Of a stretch of DNA of 64,000 nucleotides, positions 11,182 to 22,212 are shown piece by piece. Every line of letters starts with the position of its first letter. The first letter of the stretch is position 1. The stretch is from Ditylenchus dipsaci (taxonomy: Eukaryota > Nematoda > Chromadorea > Rhabditida > Anguinidae). The stretch spans positions 496,001-560,000 of the forward strand of contig SADC01001282.1 in NCBI GenBank assembly GCA_004194705.1. Direction: 5' to 3'. Position numbers and translations under genes: made by a program. The notes under the pieces are model-generated. The model saw only the letters and a program-made list of their open reading frames with translations. It did no database searches and was not told where the DNA came from.

Positions 11182-11985
11182 TCTAAACGTAAAAATAGTG
11201 AAAAGCAGGCACAAAATCCATTAAGAACAACAACAAGAATCAAGGAAAACGAGAGGCAACTCGTTCAAAGCAAGGGAACAATGAAACGAATAGAAAAACG
11301 AGAATTCGGTCAAAAATGCCAAAATAATACGTTTTTCATGATTTTGAGCAAATAGTAGCTCTAAACAGTCATTTAAAACAAAGAAATACAGAAAAAGTTT
11401 GAGGGGTAGAATCTTTAACCACCCCCTGCAAGGGGTAGAGATTTTAGGTCAAAAAGTGTACCCCGGGGTAAAGGGTAGAGTTGGTAGCGAATAGTTGGGG
11501 TAGAACTATTCGCTACCGAGGGGGTAGGGTAGGGGGTAATACCCTACCCTTTACCTCTACCCCGTGGTATTCGCTACCAAAATCAGGGGGTAGGGGGTAA
11601 AGGGTAATAGGGGGTAGAGACTATTCGCTACCACCCAACTATTCGCTACCATTATTCGCTACGGGTTAATGAAGGGGGTAAGGGGTAAAGGGTAGAGGGT
11701 AGGGGTATTACTCCCGTACCCCCAAATTCGCTATCAGTCCAGGTCAAATACAAGACATAAACACGGCGTGTCAAACACGTCAAATGACCAAATCGGGCTT
11801 GGCGTTCTGTTTTAATGAAATTTGAAATAGTTTTTCATTTTTAAATACAATTGGCAAAAATATGCTCAAAAATATGACAAAAATATTCATAAAACTGGTT
11901 TTTTTAATTTTCTATGGATACTTCTCGTCTAAAAAGTCTGTTTCAAATTCAATTTCCCCTATTTAAAGGAAGAACCTACTTTTAT

Positions 11986-12033
11986 ATACGCATTGTCTAA
12001 GTCATAGGTTCAAATCCGCTTGGGTGCATACCC
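11986..12033 (+). repeat. Second tRNA-like repeat, B-box fragment
   Basis: TACGCATTGTCTAAGTCATA then GGTTCAAATCC (perfect B-box style) and TTGGGTGCATACCC. A sibling copy lies at 14437-14490 and an inverted one at 14598-14640. Confidence 0.45.
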
Positions 12034-12417
12034 TATTTTTTACCCCATTTTTTTCATGCTTTACTTACAAGTTTGGTGTCAAAATGATCTTTGGTCTCTT
12101 GGCTATCCAACAAGACCATCAGCGCAGGGTTTAAGAATAATCATGACTGAGTTGCAGGCCAAAACCCACTTGAAATACCTGGAATTTTTTTTCGCTAAAT
12201 CGTCCACTTTCTCGATGAGAACTGCACATTTGGAATAACTGTGATATGCATAAGAAAGCTGAGTGAACGTACTACGATCGTGCCAGACAGAAAATTTTTT
12301 AGCAGAGAATTATTCAGAAATAACTTTTTTAAGTTAGCAACTTGACTCTGCCAAACCGATAAATTCGAACTTTTAATTTTTTAACTTTTTACATTTATAA
12401 AAGAGCTTACCGTATAA

Positions 12418-12672
12418 CCTCTATTAAACGGGCATGCCCGTTTAATTTTCAACCCCAAAAAAATCGAAAAAAAAATATTTTGATTTTGAGATTTTCGGGT
12501 ACTCAAAAAAATCTAAAAAGCGGAATCAACTAAGATCGAGGTGATCAAGAAAACGCGAAAAACAGATTTGCAAAAATTTTTTTTGCGCTGAGATATAGGT
12601 CCTTGAGGGTGCCCGTTTATTAGAGGGTGTCCGTTTATTGGAGGGTGTCCGTTTAATAGAGGTTTTACGGTA
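12418..12672. mobile_element. TACCGTAT-ended MITE, copy 3
   Basis: Ends TACCGTATAACCTCTATTAA and TTTAATAGAGGTTTTACGGTA. The interior repeats GGGTGTCCGTTTATTGGAG words near the right end and has the central CGGGCATGCCCGTTTAA palindrome near the left end. Confidence 0.75.
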
Positions 12673-13138
12673 ATTTTTTTCAAAACAAAACAGCAAACTT
12701 AGAGCTTTCCTGCGGTATCAAAAAAAAATCGAACACAGCTTACCTAAGCAAAGTTATAACCAAAAACATAAAATGCTGAAAAAACAAAAAAAAATTGAAT
12801 TCAAAATGTTTTTTAAAACGAATTTGTCTCTATACGAAGATCTCGATTTGGTCTTTTGACGTGTTTGACACGCCGTGTAAAGTAGTAAAATCCACTTGCC
12901 GCATAAAAAATGCGAAAAGTCGCATATTTGAGACGTTTTTATGTAGCAAACGAAACTTAGAATCTCCACTTTCATAAAAATTAGAAGGATTTTCTAAAAG
13001 TTAGAATTTGGTGAACTAGAAACTATTTCGAGCAGTAACTGGTTTTTCTAGTCACATTTAGAAAGTTTTTGTATTTCGCGAAAATTTTTTTTAAAGTCAC
13101 CATGCCCGTTTTTGACTACTTTGAAATGCCGTGTCACC

Positions 13139-13225
13139 GTCAAATTTGAAATTCCGCTCCAGACAACAAATATTTGATTAAAAAAAACTTGAAAATTTGA
13201 ATTTTGAATGTTTATTGTCTTGAGC
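13139..13225. repeat. Short TCCGCTCGAGACAA hairpin, copy 1
   Basis: CAAATTTGAAATTCCGCTCC ... TTGTCTTGAGCG: a roughly 90-bp degenerate palindrome. Better copies are at 24191-24317, 43582-43677 and 46612-46715, and the ends of the foldback at 30652-31220 use the same words. Confidence 0.55.
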
Positions 13226-13255
13226 GTAATTTATTTACGTATAGTCGGCAGGGCC

Positions 13256-13993
13256 AGCTCAGGACATTAACTTGAGGAAAGTAATAATTCCAGGAAAAGC
13301 CCCTTCTAGGAAAACACGCATATAGGAAAAGGCCAGGCTAGGACAATTCACACTTGGACAATGACATGTTTGGACAGTAGACCCTAGGACAATCGACTCT
13401 AGGACAATGGCTTTTTTGGAAAAGCGCCTATCCGGAAAAGGGACACTAGGACAATTTACTCTAGGACAATCGCTTTTTAGGAAAATCGCCTCTTTGGAAA
13501 ATGGACACTAGGACAATAGACACTAGGAAAATTGCATTTTAGGACAATTAAAAGAAGGACAAATGGACAACAGGACAAGAGACTATAGGACATACTATTT
13601 TCAGACCCTTAAAGTGATGTTATAACGTTTTAGACAGTTGCAAATTGTCCAGAAGGGGCTTTTCCAGAAAGGCGATTGTCCTATTGTCCATTGTCCTAGT
13701 GTCTCTTTTCCTAAAAGGCGGTTTTCCAAAGACATCATTGTTCCAGAGTAAATTGTCCTAGTGTCCATTTTCCTAAACAACGCTTTTCCAAAAACGTCAT
13801 TGTCCTAGAGTATATTGTCCTAGTGTCCCTTTTCCTAAAAGGCGCTTTTCCAAAAATGCCATTGTCCTAGAGTACATTGTCCAGTTGTCAACTGTCCTAG
13901 CCTGTCCTTTTCCTATATGCGTGTTTTCCTAGAAGGGCCTTTTCCTGGCTATATTATTTTCCTACAAGTTAATGTCCTGAGCTGGCCCTGCCG
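13256..13993. mobile_element. Long hairpin built of AGGACAAT/AGGAAAAT words
   Basis: Ends CGGCAGGGCCAGCTCAGGAC and GTCCTGAGCTGGCCCTGCCG are perfect complements, flanked by a direct TATAGT (13250-13255 and 13994-13999). Each arm, about 330 bp, is a loose tandem array alternating TAGGACAATNGACACTAGGA and GGAAAAGCGCC words; the right arm has the complementary words. No open frame of note. Confidence 0.8.
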
Positions 13994-14104
13994 TATAGTT
14001 CTTGAAAAATATCAAAGCATCAAGAAAATTTCAGTGCTGATGAACAGCTAGAACGAATGGAAAACAAAAGAGAAGACCAATATTTTTAGTTATTGGTGCA
14101 AATG

Positions 14105-14299
14105 CTAGCAGCAAATCCGCTCCCACTCAATCGCCTTGCAGTAACAGGTGTTGGCGGTGCATATAAATAAATTGTTGTTGTTCCTACCAGATACACACAC
14201 ATCACTAGGGAACTTATCCATTGTTTTAAGGCCGCATTGACGTTCCAATTTGTCCATAACACCGATGGGCAGATTGATTAAGAAGTGGAACAAAAACAT
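14105..14299 (-). CDS. Small cysteine-rich secreted-like peptide
   Basis: A single open frame of 64 residues with a hydrophobic start (MFLFHFLINLPIGVM) and seven cysteines (22, 35, 47, 52, 54, 63, 64). The block ICTANTCYC has the C-x4-C-x-C spacing also found in the spliced secreted precursor at 17617-21129. No acceptor site is seen near the ATG, so I take it as a one-exon gene or a final exon. Codon choice looks coding-like. It matches no family I recognise. The upstream region holds no other exon. Confidence 0.4.
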   Translation of the reverse strand: MFLFHFLINLPIGVMDKLERQCGLKTMDKFPSDVCVSGRNNNNLFICTANTCYCKAIEWERICC

Positions 14300-14400
14300 T
14301 GTACATTTTTAAAACAGTGGTCATCAACTGGTGACATTTATGAATGGAACTTTTGATAAAAACTGTCAATTGATTGAATTATATATGTCAATTGATGAAA

Positions 14401-14697
14401 AAGGCTTTTAAAATACTGAAAAAACAGAGGGGGCTTTAAATACGCATTGCCTAGGTCACAATTCCGAATACTACTGGGTGCATACCCCAATTTCACCCAC
14501 TTTTATTCACAAGTTTGGTGTCTAAATGATCAGGCTCTTAGCTATCAAAAAATTATTATTGAAACAAAAAATTAAAAATTAGAGTAGAAAAATTAGGTGT
14601 GCACCCAGTAGTATTTGAAACTGTGACTTAGAAAGCCTCCTTCTAGATTAAAAAATACCTTGGTCCCCCTGTGGTTTTTCAATACTTTACCAGCCTT
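14401..14697. mobile_element. MITE with AAGGCT...CTTGGTCCCCCTGTGG ends
   Basis: AAGGCTTTTAAAATACTGAA at the left is complemented by TTCAATACTTTACCAGCCTT at the right; inside, two opposite copies of the tRNA-like fragment (GGTGCATACCCCA / GGTGTGCACCCAGTAG) form a second inverted repeat. The CCTTGGTCCCCCTGT word recurs near 33515, 37560, 38610 and 59025. Confidence 0.6.
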
Positions 14698-14870
14698 CTC
14701 ATCCTAAATTTTCGACCTATGGGCCCGATATCTCAACAGATTTGATTTGAAGTCGCATACTGGCTATCCAATGATACTAAACTCTTATTTGCGAGTGAAA
14801 AACAAGTTGCGGCAAAATTTTCGGCTCCTACTGTGGCTCGGAGCATAAGCGCTCGGAGACAAGAGCGGTG

Positions 14871-16080
14871 CACATGTGCACGGGCCGGAAATTTCCGGCC
14901 TGGCCCGGCCCGCGGAAATTTTAAAAGTGAAGCCCGGCCCGGCCCGGGCCGGGCTGGCCCGCAAAGCCCGGTTCTTTATATATGTGGGGGACAGAAAACA
15001 AAAGTCATATAAAAAAATGGGGGCCATTTCCATTATTTTTTTTTCCAGCTTGGGGCCATTTCCTTGATCAGTGAGTCTGCCTTGGCCGCCACACTTCGAG
15101 AAACAGTAGTCCTGTCGACGAGAAGAGCATCGATGTCTACCACTCCACTCCGCTTGACTCTGAAGATTTTATTGATTAATAATTGGATGTATGCAAGTCA
15201 GAAAGTTCACCTACCCTATTTCCATTGCGCTTTTCAAAGCTCTTTTAAACCCCTCCTTTTCGACGATGGAGAATGGCACCTTGTCCAAGAGGCACAGTTC
15301 CACAGTTGCTTCCTTCATCTTCTGGATTTCTGCCGAAGTGGGCCGGTTGGGAGCATAGAAGGAGAGCAGGTTCTTCAGGTTAGTCGCCTCAGGTTGCTTG
15401 ATGTGAGTAGATCGATGCCGACTAAAGATATTTAACATAAATCATTCAATATGAAAAATACGAACTTACGAAATATGACCGCCGTGAGTGTTAGCCAGAA
15501 ACATCCTGCATTGCTTGCACGCCAGAAATTTTGTAAGTTCAGCCTTCTCCGAATTCCCTTCATGATCATACTTCAACAGCTGAAAGAGCTCATCATTGTC
15601 CTTGGGTTTGAAGAAAATCCTCGCCGGCTTCGATTGTAGAATCTCAATTAGATCGTCCTTTGTCAAGTCGGCAGCCGCTTTGTTCGTAGATGGCGTTCCT
15701 GAAATAGAGTTGTACTAAACGAAGGCACCGAAGGCTCTCCAATATCTTCCTTGTCATTGCAATTAAGGTCTTCCGTAGTGTTCATCGTCTGCTCTTGCTT
15801 CTGAAGAAGAATTGGCGATGAGTGAGAAAAAAGTTGGAAACGATTGAAAATTGTGTGACATTGAAAATATCGGGATTTTGAAAAGGGGTGATTTTGAAGA
15901 AGCGGAATTTTGAAAATTATTTATTGGGCGGGCCGAGGCGGGCCGGCCCGGCCCGATCGAGTTTAGGCCCGGCCCGGCCCGCCCACTTCTGAAATCTATG
16001 AGCCCGGCCCGGGCCGTAAAAACTACGGCCCGCCCGGCCCGGCCCCGGGCCGGGCCGGCCCGTGCACATGTCTGCTGCGC
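14871..16080 (-). mobile_element. hAT derivative with GGCCCGGCCC-rich ends
   Basis: Ends share ACATGTGCACGGGCCGG in opposite orientation (left at 14880, right at 16057). The next 100 bases on each side are arrays of GGCCCGGCCCGG, in sharp contrast to the AT-rich surroundings. The interior keeps the first exons of a hAT transposase on the minus strand and has lost the catalytic part. GC-rich GGCCGG termini are familiar in animal hAT elements. The exact ends and target duplication were not resolved. Confidence 0.7.
15060..15690 (-). pseudogene. hAT transposase, N-terminal exons only
   Basis: Exons 15690-15470, 15421-15215 and 15159-about 15060 splice in phase. They encode a CKQC ... THGGH zinc-finger-like block, then LNKxL-type segment ending in VPFSIVEKEGFKRALKSAM, and DALLVDRTTVSRSVAAKAD, the normal order at the start of hAT transposases. 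The coding sequence then runs into the terminal GC-rich arm near 15050 with no DDE/RW domain, so the element cannot be autonomous. Confidence 0.7.
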
Positions 16081-17182
16081 ACATCACTGGTAGACACGGC
16101 TGTTCACATAACCCCAAAAGAAAAATATTTATTGGAGTAATTTCAGAAGATCGAGCCAGTCATGGATACACATCCACCTTATAGAAGAGTGAAGGTCAAT
16201 AAATTTTTAAAATTATCTTGTCAAATGTGCTTTTTTCTCGCCCAAACATCTCGCATAAAAGTCAAGCTGGTCAAAGTTGTCAAATGGGTAACGTTACAAA
16301 ACAGCTATATCTCGGCGTAGAGAAAACAAAATGAGCCAATTTTGGTTAAAAACAGATTAAGAAGAGTGAGCCCCTAGAGCTTTAAAATGAGTTGCATGAG
16401 AAGACTTCAGGGCGAGTTGACGAAAAATAATGTGAAAAAAATTGTGTCAGAAAAGTTTGGAAGGCCTGCACTAGAGACGATTCGGAGTCGATGTGGCACT
16501 CTTGAACTCGGGCAAGCAGAATAACTCTTTTTAAAATCTTTTTTTTTGAATATGCAGATGTCACCTCAAATCTAGATGATAACAAGCTCCAAATAAAATG
16601 GACTGGTTAGACCTGATATTTCAACAAATTCGAAATTCCCATAACCTCTTTGTTTTAAAATTCTAATAACACCAATAATGTTCTTTTTGGAAGTCCTAAA
16701 TCTACGGCTTCGCTTGACACCAAAAAACATTTTACCGTGATTTAGCGCTGAGTTATGCTCATTTAAAGCAAACATGAAATTTTTAGCAACATACAGAATG
16801 TAGTAGTCAAAAAAATGGTAGTTGGTAGTGTGTCCAAAGGGCGGTCAAATACTTTGGTAAAATATTCAAAAATAACTTCTTGGTTTCTAGGTGTTCACAT
16901 TAACTAAATGTATACATAAGTTTGACTACGGTGAAGAGCTGGAGAGCGCACACTCTTTTGTGTAAAAATCTTATTGGTCATCTTTACGACAGCAAATGTT
17001 GCGAAAGATACTTCATAATAATTCATATTATGCACTCAAACAATAAAAAAGACTTTAAGAAAACTCCCTGGAATTTGAATGAAAGAAAATGAGAATAGAA
17101 GACAAATAACATTCAAAAAAGACATGAGAAGTTAGGAATAGCAAAAGAAGATTAAATCACATATATATATAGGATATAAAAC
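16081..17182. other. No gene recognised
   Basis: About 1.1 kb of AT-rich sequence without a convincing exon, RNA gene or inverted repeat. Microsatellite-like TATATA at 17160. Confidence 0.5.
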
Positions 17183-17564
17183 GGGTGATATTTAATTTCG
17201 CCCCTAATTACTGAAAAACGCCCCCTATTTTGAGATTTTATTTTTTTTAAACTTTTTATTACTATCGTGTAGCCCAATTTCTAAGCTTTGTAACGAGCTA
17301 TCAAACTCCAGTTAATGATTTGACAAATGTAGAAATTTCGGGGTTTGGAAAAATCAGAAAAAAAAAGTTACTACATCCAAACCCCTAAATCTCTAAATTT
17401 CTGTAACTATTCAATTGAGTTTGATAGCTCGTTAGAAACTGAGATTCTAGGCTACACGAAAATGAAAAAAAATTGTAAAATAAACGCAAAAGCTAAGAAA
17501 AAAATTCGATTTTCTGATTAGGGGGCATTTATCAGTAATTAAGGGGCAAAATTAAATACCACCC
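17183..17564. mobile_element. Mutator-like foldback, GGGTGRTATTTAATTT end, second type
   Basis: Ends GGGTGATATTTAATTTCGCC and GGCAAAATTAAATACCACCC, the same terminal words as 5532-6130 and 49331-50113, with near-identical flanks TATAAAAC / TATAAAAA. The interior is different: no GGCCATAGA arrays but an inverted repeat with AACGAGCTATCAAACTC, CGGGGTTTGG and GTAGCC blocks. It lies 53 bases downstream of the stop codon of the secreted precursor gene. Confidence 0.75.
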
Positions 17565-17616
17565 TATAAAAATGATGAATCTTTTTAAATAAAAAATGAT
17601 TTTTTAAAAGCATCTG

Positions 17617-20600
17617 CTAAACCCTCAACAAGACCAATGCATCAGCTCCAGAAGCCATACTCAAGGCTTGTTCATAGCTAGGCAATGCAGGAATTTCGCC
17701 AGTAGGCAGGGGAGACGCATAGCAGAGGCCCTGCTCGTCCACTTTCAGACAGCAAGGTTTAGAATAGTCAAAAGGTTCTGGGATTCCATTTGAAACTTAA
17801 AATAAAATTAGTTAGGGTTTGCATATACCTGAACACTAAGGAATTTGGTTAATAATAGATTTAGATTTTTATGCACAAATTTTGATGTGCTCGATGTACA
17901 TTGAATTTAATTGTAAACATCTTGAGATTTAAACCTTTTGATGTGCTCAGCAAGTGGTCTGTTCATATTCGGTGCAAAATGATCAAATGTTTAGTTCCTT
18001 GCAGACCAATTTTTATTGCTGGTGATAAAATTTTTGGGGGAAAACCCTTGTCTGATAATCACTTTTTCTTCACATTATTTCCCTCGTTGAAAAATTTCGA
18101 AACAACGAATTTGTGTTCCTTTCATAAAATACACGTGTTTTTGCATACTCAGGATCAATTTTTGGATGGCCTCGAAATTCTAGTGGCTCGGTTTGAAACC
18201 ATCTTTCGTGACTCTGTAAAATACTTAATCTTTTTTCTGGCAAAGGAATTCAATTTAATATCTCTATTTTTAAATGTGAATAAAAAAAATGTGAGTGCGA
18301 AAGTACAAAAGTACGAAAATATACTCTTTTATCGCAAATTTAGTTAAGAAAATAATTAAAAAAAAACATCTTGAAAAACTAGAGTCATCTTTTGAGCCAC
18401 AAAAAATGTGGGGTTACCTTGGTCTCCGAACCAAATTTTTTGAAGAAATACTCAAAACATGGTGAATAGACCGTAGAATTATCATTATTAAAAAAAACGG
18501 TGAGGATTACAAAAAAGCAAATGTTGTATGTCGCTTTTAAGATTTATTGAAATTATAGCTAAGCCATCAACAAAAATCAGCTGGGCTCCAAAATTTGGAA
18601 AGAGAATCGGCAATAAATAATCAAAGAAAAGTACAAACCATACATGTTCGTTTGGTATTTAGATTCCATTTTTACCATGATTGAACTTTCAAAATTTATT
18701 AATCAAAATTTATTTATTTTCGGGATCATTAAAGTTTTCTGAAAAGTTTCGTCAGTTTTTTCCCACTGATTTATCTGAAACTCCAGTTAAAATTTTGCTC
18801 ACATGGTCCCGTAAAAAGATGTCTAACAGAAAAAGACTTACTACAGGTGGCCATGCTGGCTGGAGCATCACAAGTAAAAGAAGATTGATAGGTAGTGGTG
18901 CTGGGACGAGATCGATAAAAGCAGGTGCATGTAGAAATTGAACAACCTACACCAAATAAAATTCCAAACACGAAGAATTGGCAGAGTAACTGCGAGGTGC
19001 GATTCAAATAATCTGAAGATAAAAAATTTAATTATTATTTTTCAAAATTTTTTCAGCGCCAGTTCAACCGGGGCTATTCGTTTTCTCAATACGCGGGCAC
19101 CAACACCCCCCTCCCTAATTCAAAATTGTATTCTTAGCATTGCGTTTATAACCCACTTTCTCAACTACTCTCAGACAACTTACCATCTAATTTGTAGCCA
19201 ATGAGATAAGCTACAAATTCAGGACAGCTAGCCTGAGAGCAGTCTGAGAGCCTGAGAGTCCTGAGAGCACGCTCCTCAATTTGTAGCTGCTTCTCTTTTA
19301 AAAGTGTGCAGAAAACATAATGCCAAGAACGAGAATTCGAATTAGGAGGTGTTCGCGTATTGAGGGAAACGCGGTATTTAAAATTAAAAAAAAATCGGCG
19401 CTACTTGGATATAACCTCGGATATAATCCCATGTTGAAAAACATGATAAGACAGGTAAAAAGTCGAAATTTCAGAAAGCTCAAAACTCAATTTTTCTGGA
19501 CCAGAACTTTAAAAAATGTCTTTTTTGAACTTCTGAGGCCATTTTAGGTCGGTATAGGGTGTTTAGAAACACTTTTAAAAAAGTTGATTTGAGGGGGGGG
19601 GTGTATCCAAGTAGGGTCAAAAAATGAAATTGGTCCAAGTTTGAGTTAAAGCAAAAATATTATCGAGAAAAGTTCGTGGTCCTGATAATCGAAAAGAACC
19701 AAAAGGTTATATGTTTTTGCGAAATTACTTTGGAGCTTTTTCAAAATATGGAAAAACTGAACTAAAAATTTGTCCAAGCTCAGTTAAAAAATAACCTTTA
19801 GTTGTAGGGTTTGCAGATCTTCGGACCATTAAATTTTCTTCTGCTGATAAATCATCATCAATTTCAGCAGTGGAAATAGTATAATTTTCTGCAGACGTTT
19901 GAGCTTTCCTGATATCGATAGCTTCGGAATCACTTTTTCTTGTCTTTTTATTTAGTAATAGCTTAGATAGAACATCTGCACTTGAGGAATTATTCTAAAA
20001 AGTTAAATCTTAAAAATTATTCAAATATTGGACAAGTATTAAATGTGCCTTCTTTGGCTGAAAACTGCCTTCTTTTGGCTGCAAAGTGCTTTCTTTTTCT
20101 TTTAGTCACAGCAGCAAGTATATTAGCAATTTTTTAAAGTGATAGCACCATCATGTAGCCGTGCTCTTCTGGTGTTTAACAGCGTATCATTTGCTGCAAC
20201 TTCTTTTTTAAATTCAGCACAAAAAGGTAAAAGTTTGAATCAAGTCAAATTATTCTGAGTTGCTTCATATTTCGAAGCGTCTCTGCTAGTTTTTAGTTTT
20301 TTGAAAAAACCTTGCAACAAATGATAACTCGTCAGAAACTAGATGAGCAGGGCTACATGATGGTGTTATCACTTTAAAAAATTGCTAATATACTTGCTGC
20401 TGTGACTAAAAGAAAAAAAAAGCACTTTTCAGACAAAATAATTTAATACTTGTCCTCAAATATTTGTCCGCCTTTTTGAATGGTAGGAGAAGATTGCGCC
20501 AAAGGAAAATTGCAAAATATAAGTTTTCCTGCAACGGAAATTGCCATAAGTGAAATTTATTGTGAAATTGTAGCGCTATTTTCGATGACGCAATTTTCGT

Positions 20601-21129
20601 TTTGGCAATTTGCGGTGGCGCTATTTTTTGTTAAATTTTTATGGACCCATTTCCGTTTCTACCAATTTTCGTTTGACGCAATCTCCGCCTAGCCTCTTGA
20701 ATTTCACAAACTTGTATAAATATTTTAGACTTTTGTTTTCAAAATCGAGGCTTTGGCAAAAACTGTTACCAAACTGTTACTAAAACGACCATCAAAATCG
20801 GAATCCTTATCATTTTTTAGACTAGAATATCCAAAGATAACTGGCAAGAGACTTCGGAATTCGGGGCAAAATAGTGTCGCACCCTAAGCGGGAACGAACT
20901 TAATGGATGATGGTTATAAAACGTGTAAACTCTAATTGGTTTGTAAACAAAAACTTACTTCTTGAGCCAACTTTTGTACAGAACCTTCTGAAGAATTATT
21001 AACTGAAAGATTTTGAAAAATGTCATCAGTGGAATGTCGACTTTTTGAAGGTAGTGCCAAGGATATCCTCAGCAGGTTAAAAATTATACTCAGCAAAAGT
21101 AGATCAAAGAAATAGATTTGTGAAGTCAT
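17617..21129 (-). CDS. Secreted cysteine-rich precursor with dibasic sites
   Basis: Four exons join in phase: 21129-20959, 19994-19796, 18946-18842, 17795-17617; 217 residues. Residues 1-26 form a clear signal peptide (IYFFDLLLLSIIFNLL, cleavage near ALA/LPS). The propeptide-like middle (27-116) is Ser/Asn-rich, with N-glycosylation sequons near 40, 45, 59 and 96, and dibasic sites KK (68-69 region) and RR (115-116). The C-terminal part has eight cysteines (125, 130, 132, 149, 158, 173, 174, 183: C-x4-C-x-C-x16-C-x8-C-x14-CC-x8-C) and ends in LVLLRV. The arrangement resembles processed secreted factors, but no known family was recognised; it might equally be an extracellular structural peptide. 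Introns are long because they hold repeats. Confidence 0.75.
17901..18347 (+). CDS. Unverified 148-codon open frame
   Basis: Open frame on the strand opposite to the precursor gene, inside its third intron. No signal peptide, domain or supporting neighbour was seen. A frame of this length can occur by chance in AT-rich DNA of this extent. Confidence 0.12.
   Translation: MNLIVNILRFKPFDVLSKWSVHIRCKMIKCLVPCRPIFIAGDKIFGGKPLSDNHFFFTLFPSLKNFETTNLCSFHKIHVFLHTQDQFLDGLEILVARFETIFRDSVKYLIFFLAKEFNLISLFLNVNKKNVSAKVQKYENILFYRKFS
19385..19620 (-). repeat. Dispersed repeat family R1, inverted copy
   Basis: Reverse-complement match to 47-235, including CGGTATAGGGTGTTTAGAAA, AAAAGTTGATTTGAGGGG and CATGATAAGACAGGTAAAAA. 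It lies in the second intron of the precursor gene. Confidence 0.7.
20081..20432. mobile_element. Foldback with conserved GTAGCC/CTAGTTTCT core, copy A
   Basis: Left arm TTTTAGTCACAGCAGCAAGT, ATTTTTTAAAGTGATA; right arm TATCACTTTAAAAAATTGC then ACTTGCTGCTGTGACTAAAA. Inside each arm is the block AGAAACTAGATGAGCAGGGC followed by TACATGATG, which also occurs in the foldback at 30652-31220 and, weaker, at 17183-17564. Confidence 0.8.
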
Positions 21130-21618
21130 TTTATAATTATGATCAGTGCAAAATGATCAAGAAATTACAAATGGCCAAATTTGTATCAAATGACTTTAAC
21201 TATTATATGTAGATCAAAAATATTTCGCAGGAAATTTTGATATATGCGAAATACAATTTTAACCTTTTTTGTAATTGTTTACGGAGCGGATCACAAGTGC
21301 AAATTATTAAATAGTGTGACAAAAGAGGGTGTGGCCAAACCCCTTTTCATTTATTGGAAAGCACTCGGCTGGACCTTTTTTATTTGAAAACAGTTTGTTT
21401 GGTCATCAAGAGGTGACAATTTGTTTAGAGAGTTTGTCTCTGATAAAAGATAAAATTGTTTGAAGAATGCAGGTTAATTCACTTATTTTCCAAAAAAGGT
21501 CTGCTTAGACAACATTAATTAGAAAACAGTTAAGAAAAGTTAAAAACAAACTGAAATTACCCATTAAAATTCTATTCGGACCCGAACCCACCGGCGTGAC
21601 CGCCGAAATTAATTAGGC

Positions 21619-21885
21619 TAGCCGACAAAAAAAAATCGACAAAGCTTACTGCCCAGAAACTGGCATCTTCGATAAACCGGCGCCCCAAGCTAATCTCCAG
21701 GCTTCTCGCTTTATTGAGAGAGAAATAGAGAAATCTTGGCACCGGCGCCTTGGTCAATGAAAAAATTATTTCAAATGATCTTTTTGCCTTTTTTTTAAAT
21801 ATACTTAGCAGTTGTTAAAACTCGGTTTATCGAAGATGCCTGTTTCTGGGCAGTAAGCTTTGTCGATTTTTTTTGTCGGCCAGCC
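21619..21885. mobile_element. Inverted repeat GTCGGC...AAACCG
   Basis: GCCGACAAAAAAAAATCGAC, AAAGCTTACTGCCCAGAAAC, ATCTTCGATAAACCG on the left; CGGTTTATCGAAGATGCC, GTTTCTGGGCAGTAAGCTTT on the right. Arms are about 65 bp, spacer about 130 bp. The CGGTTTATCGA word links it to the Tigger-type MITE at 44230-44391. Confidence 0.7.
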
Positions 21886-22050
21886 AAATCTGACTTTTTT
21901 GAGTGGACTGTAGTACTCGAAAGTGGAATGTAGTAATAAAATTTGGCTTGCTGTTTTTTCAATTTTTTTGTCATATGGGGACACCCAAAACGGTACTTTC
22001 ACGTCAAATTTCGGTGTTTTTGGAATACTTCTATTTGATTTGTAAGCAAA

Positions 22051-22212
22051 TACCGTATAACCTCTACCAACTTCCCCATGGGATATTAATTTTCAAACCC
22101 TTGAAAAATTTTAAATTGTAAATAAAAAATGGCCTCAACTGTAAAATCCTAGTCAAAAAATGAGTGGTGGGGGATTATCAGAGGGTGGGCAATTAATAGA
22201 GAAAATACGGTA
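22051..22212. mobile_element. TACCGTAT-ended MITE, copy 4
   Basis: TACCGTATAACCTCTACCAA at the left, TTAATAGAGAAAATACGGTA at the right. Its right TA (22211-22212) is directly followed by the Tigger element, so one TA serves both. Confidence 0.75.

Larger units (their letters stand above)
8252..11739 (-). mobile_element. PIF/Harbinger transposon, complete with both genes
   Basis: Terminal inverted repeats GACTGATAGCGAATTTGG at 8252 and its complement ending at 11739, flanked on both sides by CAG (3-bp target duplication, the size usual for this superfamily). The subterminal regions (8252-8600 and 11395-11739) are filled with variants of GGGGTAAAGGGTAGGG and TTCGCTACC / GGTAGCGAATAG words in both orientations. 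Between them lie the two genes expected for PIF/Harbinger, both on the minus strand, each with open spliced reading frames. This makes it the most intact element of the window. Confidence 0.9.
11761..12880. mobile_element. TIR element with CACGGCGTGTCAAACACGTC ends
   Basis: Left arm CACGGCGTGTCAAACACGTC followed by AAATGACCAAATCG; right arm CGATTTGGTCTTTTGACGTG then TTTGACACGCCGTG. About 45 bases of arm on each side. No transposase was seen inside; the interior holds a SINE fragment (11986-12033) and a nested TACCGTAT MITE (12418-12672). Similar end words occur near 6400, 7655 and 13125. Confidence 0.7.
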
